A stretch of 7,693 nt of DNA from Clostridiales bacterium (GCA_012519645.1 JAAYPU010000396.1:1-7693), one strand, 5' to 3'. Positions 1 through 7,089 are shown, counted from the first letter of the stretch. Numbers and translations are program-made. The notes: generated by a model from the sequence alone, not told the origin.

Positions 1-523
1 ACTCTTCATCTTCGCTTGTAAAATGTCCTCCGTTATTCTTATTAATGATCTGGATAACGCCTATCGTTTCATCCATATACTTAACCGACATTGTAAGCAT
101 TGCTTTTTGCTTAAATTCTATTTTTTCTCCTATATCCTTGCGAAATCTCGGGTCATTATTCACGTCTTTCAAATTTAATGTTTTACCTTCCAGCGCAACC
201 CAACCGGCAACCCCTTCTCCAAGCTTCAGACGAATTTCCTTGACCTCATTACTTTTGTCTCCTAATGCCACTTCAAACCAAAGCTCTCCCTTTTCCTTAT
301 CTATTAAGTATAAGGAGCTTGCTTCCGCATCCATTTCCTTTTTTACTATTTCCATTATTTCTTCTATAAGCTTTTTAATTTTAATATTGGAAGTGATTTT
401 TTTCCCGATATCATACAGCTTGCTCATTTTCTCTATTTTTTTATTCTTTTGGATATTCATGTACAGCAAAATGATAAAAGCTGCAAGAAGTATGACCGTT
501 AAAATCATTAATACTCTTTCCAT
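1..523 (-). CDS. Membrane-anchored GAF-domain signalling protein, 3' end cut by window edge
   Basis: The gene starts with ATG at 521-523 and is open to the left edge, giving 174 visible residues. Residues 4-22 form one hydrophobic segment (ILTVILLAAFIILLYM core), followed by a lysine-rich stretch (KNKKIEKM), which predicts N-terminus outside and the rest in the cytoplasm. A short helical linker (about 30-65) leads into a GAF domain (about 50 to the edge), seen from EASSLYLID, the glycine-rich LGEGVAGWVALEGK, NDPRF and IGVIQIINK. The last visible residues carry N161-K162-x5-F168-x3-D172-E173, the NKFDE signature known from cyclic-nucleotide-binding GAF domains. GAF domains usually regulate a C-terminal output (cyclase, HD-GYP, GGDEF, phosphatase or kinase); that part is outside the window, so the output is unknown. 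It is the fourth gene of the run, 9 bases after the NHL gene and in the same frame. The plus-strand reading frame here is its shadow. Confidence 0.85.
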   Translation of the reverse strand, partial: MERVLMILTVILLAAFIILLYMNIQKNKKIEKMSKLYDIGKKITSNIKIKKLIEEIMEIVKKEMDAEASSLYLIDKEKGELWFEVALGDKSNEVKEIRLKLGEGVAGWVALEGKTLNLKDVNNDPRFRKDIGEKIEFKQKAMLTMSVKYMDETIGVIQIINKNNGGHFTSEDEE

Positions 524-532
524 GATATAGAT

Positions 533-2014
533 TTACTCCCCATTAATTATAATTAGTGCGTTGTATTCCGGAAACCACTTTATATACATACCTGTCAGCT
601 GACTGAGGTTATTGCTTAGCATATATGTCCTATTCTGATTTATAAAGATTTTAGTATTATTCACAATCAACGATTTATTCATTGTTCCTTTAGTGAGCAT
701 AACTTTTCGCTCTGATTGGGACCATGTAACCTCAGCACCCCATTTTTCCAATATGAATCGTACAGGAATATATACTTCCCCATCCTTTATCAAAGGTTTC
801 GCATCGGGAAAAACAATTTTTTCTTTATTTTGCCACACTTGTATCTCTGATGTCTTTTCAAGAGTTAATCCGCTTAAAAATGCAGTCTCATCCGGTATCA
901 TGACAGGATTATTGATATCTACCGGAACAGACCTAATGGCATTATTCCACATATCGGAAATATAAAGAATGCCGTCTTTATATGCTACATCTACAGGGGT
1001 GTTAAGCCTTGCAGTTTGGATAGCGCCATTTACAAAGCCTGACGTACCTCCGCCTAATACAGTAACCACTGTCTTATCCGGTTTTACGGCGCGTATTCTA
1101 TGATTCCAGGTATCTGCAATAAACATAGTTCCATTGTCCATTATTTTAAAGCCTTTGGGAAAGTTAAACCTGGCGATATCGGCTGTTCCGTCCTGATATC
1201 CTCCCTGCCTGTAGGAAGTATCCTCCATCATCTCTCCCAAAGCTCCGGCATATGTTTCAACTTTGCCGCCTTCGATCTTTCTTACAAGATGATTGCCGCT
1301 GTCTAAAACATAAACAATGTCTTTATAGATTTCAACATCAGCCGGCTCATTGAATTTAGCATTTGCCGCCGGCCCGTCCTCATATCCGCCTGCTGCGCTT
1401 TGCTTTCCTGCATATGTTGTTACATCCCCGTTTGGGGTAATCTTCCGTACACAGTTATTCAAGGTATCTGCAACATAAATGTTATCCTTTGAATCCACTG
1501 CCAGCCCCGAAGGCATATTGAACATAGCGGCAGAGGCTTTGCCGTCCTGATACCCTGCCTTACCGTTGCCTGCAAAGGTATAAACCTGACCGTTTGTTAT
1601 TTTTCTTATGACATGGTTCAGGGTGTCGGAAACGTAATAGTTGCCCTTGCTGTCTCTAACAATATCTCTCGGTTTATTGAAATATGCTTTGGCTGCCTGT
1701 CCGTCAACAAGACCTCCGACAGGGTTATTATAGCCATCCGTATATTCCGAAGTCCCTGCCAGAGTGGATACCTGACCGTTTTTAACCTGCCTTATCCTGT
1801 TATTATTTGAATCTACTATAATCATTCCTGCACCGTCAAATATAATGCCATAAGGTGCATTGAGCTTGGCATCCTCCAGCTTGTCGTCAGCATATCCTGC
1901 ATTCCCTTTACCTGTATATGTGGTTACTGAATTTGCGTCTGCTGACGACAATATAGGAACCGCAGTTATTATGAAAATAATCATTATACAAACTAAGGTT
2001 TTCCTTTTCATCAT
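533..2014 (-). CDS. Secreted six-bladed NHL-repeat beta-propeller with C-terminal stalk (copper amine oxidase N-like) domain
   Basis: The 493-residue product is predicted to be exported. It has a signal peptide of about 27 residues (MMKRK, a hydrophobic core, then a likely cut after ADA). Six NHL repeats span about 49-365, each running 'A.(F/L)N.P..(I/V)..D..G..(Y/F)(I/V)(A/S)D..N..IR.(I/V)' and mostly ending in 'T.AG'. The N-terminal TTYTGKGNAGY looks like the strand that closes the ring with blade six. Residues about 385-493 form a stalk domain (DGEVYIPVRFILEKWGAEV, then WSQSERKVML). NHL propellers generally bind proteins, peptides, RNA or glycans; no catalytic site is evident, so a ligand-binding or scaffold role outside the membrane is inferred. 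It follows the FecR gene by 37 bases. Two adjacent ATGs are possible starts: the first is 4 bases and the second (2009-2011) 7 bases from GGAGG, so the second may be the true one. The product changes by only one residue. Confidence 0.92.
   Translation of the reverse strand: MMKRKTLVCIMIIFIITAVPILSSADANSVTTYTGKGNAGYADDKLEDAKLNAPYGIIFDGAGMIIVDSNNNRIRQVKNGQVSTLAGTSEYTDGYNNPVGGLVDGQAAKAYFNKPRDIVRDSKGNYYVSDTLNHVIRKITNGQVYTFAGNGKAGYQDGKASAAMFNMPSGLAVDSKDNIYVADTLNNCVRKITPNGDVTTYAGKQSAAGGYEDGPAANAKFNEPADVEIYKDIVYVLDSGNHLVRKIEGGKVETYAGALGEMMEDTSYRQGGYQDGTADIARFNFPKGFKIMDNGTMFIADTWNHRIRAVKPDKTVVTVLGGGTSGFVNGAIQTARLNTPVDVAYKDGILYISDMWNNAIRSVPVDINNPVMIPDETAFLSGLTLEKTSEIQVWQNKEKIVFPDAKPLIKDGEVYIPVRFILEKWGAEVTWSQSERKVMLTKGTMNKSLIVNNTKIFINQNRTYMLSNNLSQLTGMYIKWFPEYNALIIINGE
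536..541 (-). promoter_or_regulatory. Shine-Dalgarno GGGGAG for the GAF gene, inside the NHL gene's last codons
   Basis: On the minus strand GGGGAG covers the final Gly-Glu codons of the NHL gene and lies 12 bases before the GAF ATG, with the NHL stop codon in between. Spacing is longer than ideal. The arrangement suggests that ribosomes finishing the NHL gene reinitiate on the GAF gene (translational coupling). Confidence 0.5.
920..1870 (-). repeat. Six NHL repeats (protein-level)
   Basis: Blades begin at about residues 49, 110, 163, 219, 281 and 335 of the NHL protein. Each opens with a variant of 'A.FN.P' (LNAP, FNKP, FNMP, FNEP, FNFP, LNTP) and has a core such as VADTLNNCVRKI, VSDTLNHVIRKI or IADTWNHRIRAV. 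Linkers between blades often carry a 'GYxDG' loop (GYQDGKA, GYEDGPA, GYQDGTA). The copies have diverged in DNA and are not a recombination-active repeat. Six blades make a complete propeller. Confidence 0.85.
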
Positions 2015-2018
2015 ACAT

Positions 2019-2023
2019 CCTCC
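2019..2023 (-). promoter_or_regulatory. Shine-Dalgarno GGAGG for the NHL gene
   Basis: GGAGG within GATGGAGGATG precedes a double ATG. It is 4 bases from the first ATG and 7 from the second, which makes the second ATG the better spaced start. It lies in the 37-base gap after the FecR gene, which shows no hairpin with a T-run, so read-through from the gene before it is expected. Confidence 0.7.
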
Positions 2024-2051
2024 ATCTTATCAAACTTAATTCCGCTCATAT

Positions 2052-5000
2052 CTAATATGCCTCCACACGCAACCAGCTATAATAATCATCATCACTCACA
2101 TAGTATGCAATAACTTCATGGTTCTCATCATAAACGGCAATGGCATAACCATACCATCCTAACTCCAACTCTTCTACTTCTGTTCCATCATCGCCGATTT
2201 CAATTACTACACCATTTACCTCATCATATGCAGGCAACTCGTTAAATATCTGATCAATTCCAGCTATATATGCAATTACCTTATCCACGGTTTTCCCCGT
2301 CGCCTCTTCTATGGCTTGCTTTTGATTTTGCGTCATGATAAACCGTATCCTTCCATAGTCATAATAATAGCCAAATGCATAATAGTCATATCCTAATTCG
2401 TACTCAGGATTTCCCAACTCATCCTCATCATAATAACCTCTGTTCAAAATGGGAACAGGTATCTGCACTTCCACTCTTTCACTTTCATTTAAGCGAATGA
2501 AACCTTCTCCATTCTCTATCGGATACCCTGTTTCATCTAAATAAACCTCCTGTGCTGTAACATAAATAGCTGACAACGTTCTGTCAAAGCCATCGTCAAA
2601 AGTAAAACATGCAGGTCCTTCTCCGATATCCTCTTCACCTAACAGGTTTCCTCCCTCCGGAGAGTCGTATATACGTACCTTTACTGGATAATCATACGTA
2701 TTTCCATATATATCTCCACTGTTAACTATAACTTCATCTTGACCGATAAGATTATTGTAAATTGTTATATATTCGAGATATGGAGGTATGCTTTCATCTT
2801 CACCAACCACTTTTACATTGACTATTATTCTGCGTCCGCTCTCTAACCCGCCTATAATTTCAATAGTTCCTGTACCCTCTGTAATCAATGACGAACCATC
2901 GCATCCAATCAAAGCCGCCCCCTCGCTAAAAGCGTATTCTCTGGTCAATCCATAAAGCGCTCCGCCAAACCTTATTTCCGCATAGTCAAAAACATTGAAA
3001 GCTTCATCGCCTTCACTATCCAGTTCCAGCCAAAATTCTAATGGATTGCTTCCTACACGAATTACTTTTGGCATAGCAGTAATTTCAAGAGGTTCTGATT
3101 CATTAACAAATGTATATAGCCATATCTCTTCATCCCCTCCATCTATCCAGTTTCCGCAAACATCTATTACCATATTCGAATAATAACCAATCCCGATTTC
3201 AAAATCTGGTTCACCATTATGTTCTACCGGAGGGAAGTCATCAGGGAACTCAATCAGCGCGACAGCAGGATAATCCGGATATTCTGGGTCATCCAGAAGC
3301 CATGAAAGTCCGAATCCATATAATCCGTCAGAAACACTTATTGATGAAAACAAATCGTCTGCCTCTGAGATAGCTGTTGTGGAAGGATGCAAGGACTGGT
3401 CAAACCCGATAACAAATCCATATATATATTCCTCATCCATAATAGGGGGCAATAATGTGCCTCTCGGTCCAATATCCATTATTTTTCTATTTGCACTGTT
3501 TTCTGAAAGACCCTCTAAAGGAACTACTATATCAGTCTTAAAGTAATAATCCATTCCATCTATGTTGTTATTAGATACTTCCAGAACAGTATTATCATAA
3601 TACCAATTGAATTCAAGACCTCCCATGTAGCCCCAGACGATATTGTTCTTAATGCGGCTCTCAATTAATTTTATCGAATATTCATTCAGAGATTCAGTAA
3701 ATTCAAAGGTTATACTCTCACCAGATTCAATTTTAGATGCATGGTAGCCTGTAGATAGTTGTTTTTTAATATCCGGCGCAGCAATTGTCACTGAAACGGT
3801 AAACTGTTTTTCCGCTGAGATATATCCGTCCGCTGACGCAGAAACTGTAATTGTTGCCGTTCCGATTCCTACAGCCTCAATGTCAAAATATTTTACACCT
3901 TCCAATTCATACATTTCCAGTATTTCTACCACATCGGTATCGGATGACATTACCGAAACGGAAACTGCGGCTGGTGTAGCAGACACCTGTATAGCCCGAT
4001 CATCATCTACTTCCATTTCAATATCGTCAAAATCTGCAATTAATACTGACGGTTGAGTTACGGTAACAGTAAACTGTCTTTCAGCAGAGGTATATCCGTT
4101 CGCCGACGCGGATACTGTAATGGTTGCCGTCCCCACTCCTATAGCCTCAATGTATAAATAGTTTCCATCCCTTTCCACTAAAGCTACACCTGTAGGTGAC
4201 GATATCACCGAAACGGAAGCCCCAGCAGGCGTAACGGAAAGCGGTATTTCGCGTTCTTCCCCTGCTGCCATTGTAATATTATTGATATCGGTAATTACTA
4301 TAGACGGAACTGACTGAGCCGGCGGCTCATATCCGTAATCGTCGTCATCATTATTGCCGGAATCAAATATGATGTTTTGCTGCTGATTATTTATACCGTT
4401 ATTATTATTTTCTTCCTGCTCCTGCTTTTTCTGTTCAATTACTTCATCCAACTGCTGTAGTATTTCCGGATCGATTCCTTCCGGATTTCTTTGTATGCTT
4501 TCTAAAACCATTATATCCAAATCGTTCAGGTCTACCGGCTGAACAGTCAATCCGCTGTCATAATCCAATACTTCACCGATAGTCAGCTGTTCATTTGCAT
4601 TTAAGAGAGCTTCCAGCTCCTCTCCGGTTATACCGTCTGCTTCAGTATCTATTGCTATGGCATATAATTGACCTTCCAATACGGCAATGTATGTATCCGT
4701 ACCTTCCAGTGCAACAAAGAATTGAGTTCCTCTTACACCCATAACTGTAGTAGGTGTTTTGACCTCATATTTAGATCGTACATTAAGTTTTTTCTTGATT
4801 TTAGTAAATATTTTTCCAGCCTGAAGTCCTAAGCTTGTCTGGTCATCTCCTTCTTCTAAGGAGCCTCTGAGTTCGCTGATAGTCATGCTGGTATTTTTGC
4901 CTACTTCGACTTCTTTATCATCATCTATTTGAAGAAGTGCCCATGAGTTTCCTCCTGTAACAACCCTGTCCCCTTCTGCTAATCCCATTCCTTTAAAAGC

Positions 5001-5165
5001 GTTGAACCCTTTTTCTCCTCCCGCTTTGAATATCTCTACCGCACCTTTAAAATCAGTCAGTTTTGCCGCACGCATTGTATCGGCAGCAGCTGAAAAGCTT
5101 GTACTGGCAATAAGCAGTACTATGCTCATCCAAATCAAAATGCTTCTTTTAGTCAAACTACGCAT
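2052..5165 (-). CDS. Large secreted FecR-domain protein with tandem Ig-like repeats and acidic C-terminal region
   Basis: The product has 1037 residues. A signal peptide covers 1-28 (hydrophobic 9-21, cut near SAAA/D). A FecR domain fills about 33-170: a GAVEIFKAGG opening, GDRVVTGGNSWALLQIDD, and the hallmark KTPTTVMGVRGTQFFVAL at 136-153. Then follow a helical acidic segment (about 180-250), an Asn/Gln/Asp-rich linker (about 247-278), two similar Ig-like repeats (287-370 and 372-460) and about 575 residues without a family I recognise. Parts of those (about 690-790 and 795-905) look beta-rich and Ig-like. The C-terminus is rich in Tyr, Asp and Glu (911-940, 1020-1030). I see no lipobox, LPXTG, SLH or C-terminal membrane segment, so how it is retained is unclear. 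Classical FecR relays signals to an ECF sigma factor, but no FecI or TonB receptor is near. Its start is 6 bases after the cyclase stop, so a role tied to the CHASE2 sensor is inferred. Confidence 0.9.
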   Translation of the reverse strand: MRSLTKRSILIWMSIVLLIASTSFSAAADTMRAAKLTDFKGAVEIFKAGGEKGFNAFKGMGLAEGDRVVTGGNSWALLQIDDDKEVEVGKNTSMTISELRGSLEEGDDQTSLGLQAGKIFTKIKKKLNVRSKYEVKTPTTVMGVRGTQFFVALEGTDTYIAVLEGQLYAIAIDTEADGITGEELEALLNANEQLTIGEVLDYDSGLTVQPVDLNDLDIMVLESIQRNPEGIDPEILQQLDEVIEQKKQEQEENNNNGINNQQQNIIFDSGNNDDDDYGYEPPAQSVPSIVITDINNITMAAGEEREIPLSVTPAGASVSVISSPTGVALVERDGNYLYIEAIGVGTATITVSASANGYTSAERQFTVTVTQPSVLIADFDDIEMEVDDDRAIQVSATPAAVSVSVMSSDTDVVEILEMYELEGVKYFDIEAVGIGTATITVSASADGYISAEKQFTVSVTIAAPDIKKQLSTGYHASKIESGESITFEFTESLNEYSIKLIESRIKNNIVWGYMGGLEFNWYYDNTVLEVSNNNIDGMDYYFKTDIVVPLEGLSENSANRKIMDIGPRGTLLPPIMDEEYIYGFVIGFDQSLHPSTTAISEADDLFSSISVSDGLYGFGLSWLLDDPEYPDYPAVALIEFPDDFPPVEHNGEPDFEIGIGYYSNMVIDVCGNWIDGGDEEIWLYTFVNESEPLEITAMPKVIRVGSNPLEFWLELDSEGDEAFNVFDYAEIRFGGALYGLTREYAFSEGAALIGCDGSSLITEGTGTIEIIGGLESGRRIIVNVKVVGEDESIPPYLEYITIYNNLIGQDEVIVNSGDIYGNTYDYPVKVRIYDSPEGGNLLGEEDIGEGPACFTFDDGFDRTLSAIYVTAQEVYLDETGYPIENGEGFIRLNESERVEVQIPVPILNRGYYDEDELGNPEYELGYDYYAFGYYYDYGRIRFIMTQNQKQAIEEATGKTVDKVIAYIAGIDQIFNELPAYDEVNGVVIEIGDDGTEVEELELGWYGYAIAVYDENHEVIAYYVSDDDYYSWLRVEAY
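3786..4307 (-). repeat. Tandem pair of Ig-like repeats in the FecR protein
   Basis: Residues 287-370 and 372-460 are two copies of a roughly 85-residue Ig-like (BIG-type) module. The last 33 residues of each agree at 26 positions (IEAIGVGTATITVSASANGY against IEAVGIGTATITVSASADGY). The similarity is also visible in the DNA: 4063-4154 against 3790-3884 share long matching blocks. This points to an internal duplication, probably as a spacer that projects or positions the FecR domain. Confidence 0.85.
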
Positions 5166-5171
5166 CGAACT

Positions 5172-6983
5172 TCACACTCCCTTTTCAACATTAATTTTTA
5201 TTCCATCTACTTGATATGCAGAAATGCCTTTCTCTTTTCCTTTTACTTTTATCTCTCCCAGTGGCGTCGCATCTATTTTATCTTTAACCAGCTCATAGGT
5301 GGATTGGCTGATAATGATTTGACCGGGTTTAGCATTGCTTTCAAGTCTTGCAGCCGTGTTAACGGTATCACCTATGGCTGTATAATCCATTCGGAATTTT
5401 GCTCCAATGTTTCCGATTATGGCATGCCCTGTATTTATTCCTATTCCGAATTGAACGCTTTTGCCGAATTTTTCCTCCAATTTTTTTTGCAATGTTTCAG
5501 AACCGTTTTTCATGCTTAAAGCGGCTTGCACAGCTTTAAAAGCGTGATCTTCCAAATCCAGCGGCGCATTAAAAATAGCCATAGTTGCATCCCCGATAAA
5601 TTTATCCAATGTTCCATCGTAATCAAAAATAGATTGAGCACATAGATTTAGATATTCATTTAGAATTTCAACGACCTCTTCAGGCTCTACTTTTTCGGAT
5701 AATGGAGTAAAGCCTCTGATATCCACAAATAAAACGGATATTTCTTTGCGGCTTCCGCCGAGCTTAAGCCCTTCTTCGCCTTTGATCAGTATCTGTTCAA
5801 CAACCTGCGGAGCAACGTATTTCCCGAAAACGTCCGTTATTCTTCTTCTTTCAATTTGTTCCTGAATATATTTATATATGAGGGTCAAAAGGTAGGTGAG
5901 CACTGTCAAAACAACGGGATAGATTAACTGCAGTATAAATCCCCTGCTGAAAATAAGCTTTGCTATCGAGATGTAAGCAATACAGCTTACAATCATTAGA
6001 AGTGCAGAATGAAGCGGTTTGAGCCTTTTGTGTATGCAATATCCCAAAATACCCAGGAATATCAATATTATTATATTAATAACCGGATGAACTTCCTGTC
6101 TGTAATTCTTATATAATAAAGTCTGAATAGCATTCGCATGGACCTCCACACCATACATTGGCTGCTGATGATCGAGAGGAGTCATATATGTATCCTTTGC
6201 AATACCAACGGTATAAGGTCCGATAAGTACAATCGCATCCTCAAAGTATTCAGGCGGAATACTTCCGTCTAACACAAGGTGAAACGGGATGGCCTCATAT
6301 TGTCCTGGACCGCCTACATAGTCTATATAAAATCTATTCCCCCCCAATAAAGGGACATCCATTTCGGGGTAATACCCTTGAGTCTGCTTTATATATTCAC
6401 TATATACAGCCCAATCAAAGCTGTTGATTTGTCGTTCGTTATAAGTAAAATACAATAGCCCTTTTCTCATAATGCCATCGCCATCAAAGCCAAATGAAAT
6501 ACTTTCACTTCCATCAGCAAACCCGTTGATATGTCCCAATACAGAATTGCTTTTTAGGATGCTTATCGGTTCATAAAGATTTACGGCCTCCATATTATCA
6601 AGCCTTGTATATGTATCAAATTCTCCGTAAACAGGCAATACCACTCTGCCAAAAGACTTCATTGCTTCAGCAAAGGCTTTGTCATATTCAGGATTATTGG
6701 TCTCTTCGGAAAAAAGCACGTCGATTCCTATTACAGCAGGATTTCCTTTAGACAGCATATTGATAAGATCCGCATAAAAATATCGCGGCCACGGCCATTG
6801 TCCTAAATCAGCAAGGCTCTCATCATCAATAGCAATAATTTTGATGTTTGTATCCGGACTATCAGGAGACTCAAGTAAAGAATCCTGTAGATTACCTTCT
6901 ACTTTTTCAAAAGAATTGTAATATGAGAATATAGAAAATAATAGTACCATGAGGATAATAAGATAAATAAATTTTATCTTCAC
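5172..6983 (-). CDS. CHASE2-domain transmembrane class III adenylate cyclase
   Basis: This enzyme is predicted to make cAMP from ATP at the inner membrane face under control of an outer sensor. Numbering from the chosen GTG gives 603 residues. One membrane segment (3-21) is followed by an extracytoplasmic CHASE2 domain (about 26-295; IDDESLADLGQWPWPR at 52-67, AVIGIDVLFSEE, DGDGIMRK at 167-174). Three membrane segments follow (299-317, 324-345, 348-371), then a charged linker and the cyclase domain (about 412-575). Metal-binding D421 (LFVDIRGFT) and D465 (KFIGDATMAIF), adenine-selecting K461 and T535, and transition-state N542 and R546 (VNTAAR) are all present, which fits a class IIIb adenylate rather than guanylate cyclase. 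The start is GTG at 6981-6983, 7 bases after AAGGGG; a longer frame opens at GTG 7011-7013 but has no Shine-Dalgarno. It heads the four-gene run. Class III cyclases act as homodimers, and CHASE2 ligands are mostly unknown. Confidence 0.93.
   Translation of the reverse strand: MKIKFIYLIILMVLLFSIFSYYNSFEKVEGNLQDSLLESPDSPDTNIKIIAIDDESLADLGQWPWPRYFYADLINMLSKGNPAVIGIDVLFSEETNNPEYDKAFAEAMKSFGRVVLPVYGEFDTYTRLDNMEAVNLYEPISILKSNSVLGHINGFADGSESISFGFDGDGIMRKGLLYFTYNERQINSFDWAVYSEYIKQTQGYYPEMDVPLLGGNRFYIDYVGGPGQYEAIPFHLVLDGSIPPEYFEDAIVLIGPYTVGIAKDTYMTPLDHQQPMYGVEVHANAIQTLLYKNYRQEVHPVINIIILIFLGILGYCIHKRLKPLHSALLMIVSCIAYISIAKLIFSRGFILQLIYPVVLTVLTYLLTLIYKYIQEQIERRRITDVFGKYVAPQVVEQILIKGEEGLKLGGSRKEISVLFVDIRGFTPLSEKVEPEEVVEILNEYLNLCAQSIFDYDGTLDKFIGDATMAIFNAPLDLEDHAFKAVQAALSMKNGSETLQKKLEEKFGKSVQFGIGINTGHAIIGNIGAKFRMDYTAIGDTVNTAARLESNAKPGQIIISQSTYELVKDKIDATPLGEIKVKGKEKGISAYQVDGIKINVEKGV
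5177..5183 (-). promoter_or_regulatory. Shine-Dalgarno AAGGGAG for the FecR gene, inside the cyclase gene's end
   Basis: AAGGGAG overlaps the last codons (Glu-Lys-Gly-Val) of the cyclase and lies 11 bases before the FecR ATG, with the cyclase stop between. With only 6 bases between the genes, coupled translation is likely. Confidence 0.55.
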
Positions 6984-6990
6984 AATAACA

Positions 6991-6996
6991 CCCCTT
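6991..6996 (-). promoter_or_regulatory. Shine-Dalgarno AAGGGG that decides the cyclase start
   Basis: AAGGGG sits 7 bases before GTG 6981-6983, near ideal spacing. The in-frame GTG 30 bases upstream (7011-7013) is preceded only by AT-rich sequence. The shorter protein then begins directly with its first membrane segment. Confidence 0.75.
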
Positions 6997-7035
6997 AAGT
7001 ATATACCTCTCACTTATTTTCTGTTTTATCTTCAT

Positions 7036-7062
7036 AGTATAACAATATTTGCTAATATTCAA
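7036..7062 (-). promoter_or_regulatory. Candidate sigma-A promoter (extended -10) for the cyclase operon
   Basis: On the minus strand the -10 is TATACT (7036-7041), preceded by TGT (7042-7044), which makes TGTTATACT an extended -10. A weak -35, TTGAAT (7057-7062), stands at a short 15-base spacing, as extended -10 promoters tolerate. Transcription would start near 7029, giving a leader of about 45 bases before the GTG, too short for a typical riboswitch. The spacer holds AATATT-N4-AATATT (7044-7059), which may be chance in AT-rich DNA. Confidence 0.5.
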
Positions 7063-7064
7063 CG

Positions 7065-7089
7065 AAATTTAACAGGCTTTGTTAAAATT
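7065..7089. promoter_or_regulatory. 25-bp inverted repeat, candidate operator
   Basis: TTTAACA (7068-7074) and TGTTAAA (7080-7086) form a perfect 7-bp dyad around the 5-base centre GGCTT. Allowing one mismatch, the arms extend to 10 bp. It lies just upstream of the candidate promoter's -35, centred near -48, and touches a second TATAAT box at 7087-7092 that has only a poor -35 (TTGCAT at 19 bases). The position suits a regulator binding site. No T-run follows, so it is not a terminator. The arms run opposite to the Rex consensus, and I cannot name the regulator. Confidence 0.4.

Noticed and set aside
45..530. Long plus-strand open frame opposite the GAF gene
   Set aside because: It is antisense to a clear GAF domain, and its product is a Ser/Ile/Phe-rich shadow with no family features. 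Other plus-strand frames at 693-965, 1100-1306, 1613-1810, 2995-3183, 3110-3373, 5002-5214 and 5211-5519 are likewise antisense to well-supported genes.
2052..2100. Cell-wall sorting signal or membrane anchor at the FecR protein's C-terminus
   Set aside because: The end (DDDYYSWLRVEAY) has no LPXTG, no hydrophobic segment and no basic tail.
4056..4307. CRISPR or mobile-element repeat
   Set aside because: The repeated DNA encodes in-frame Ig-like modules inside a gene; there are no spacers, transposase or flanking inverted repeats.
6984..7035. Riboswitch (for example a c-di-GMP type) in the cyclase leader
   Set aside because: The predicted leader is only about 45 bases and shows no conserved aptamer core or stem set.
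7068..7086. Rex-type redox operator
   Set aside because: The Rex consensus is TTGTTAA-N4-TTAACAA; here the half-sites are in the opposite order (TTTAACA-N5-TGTTAAA), so the match is only superficial.
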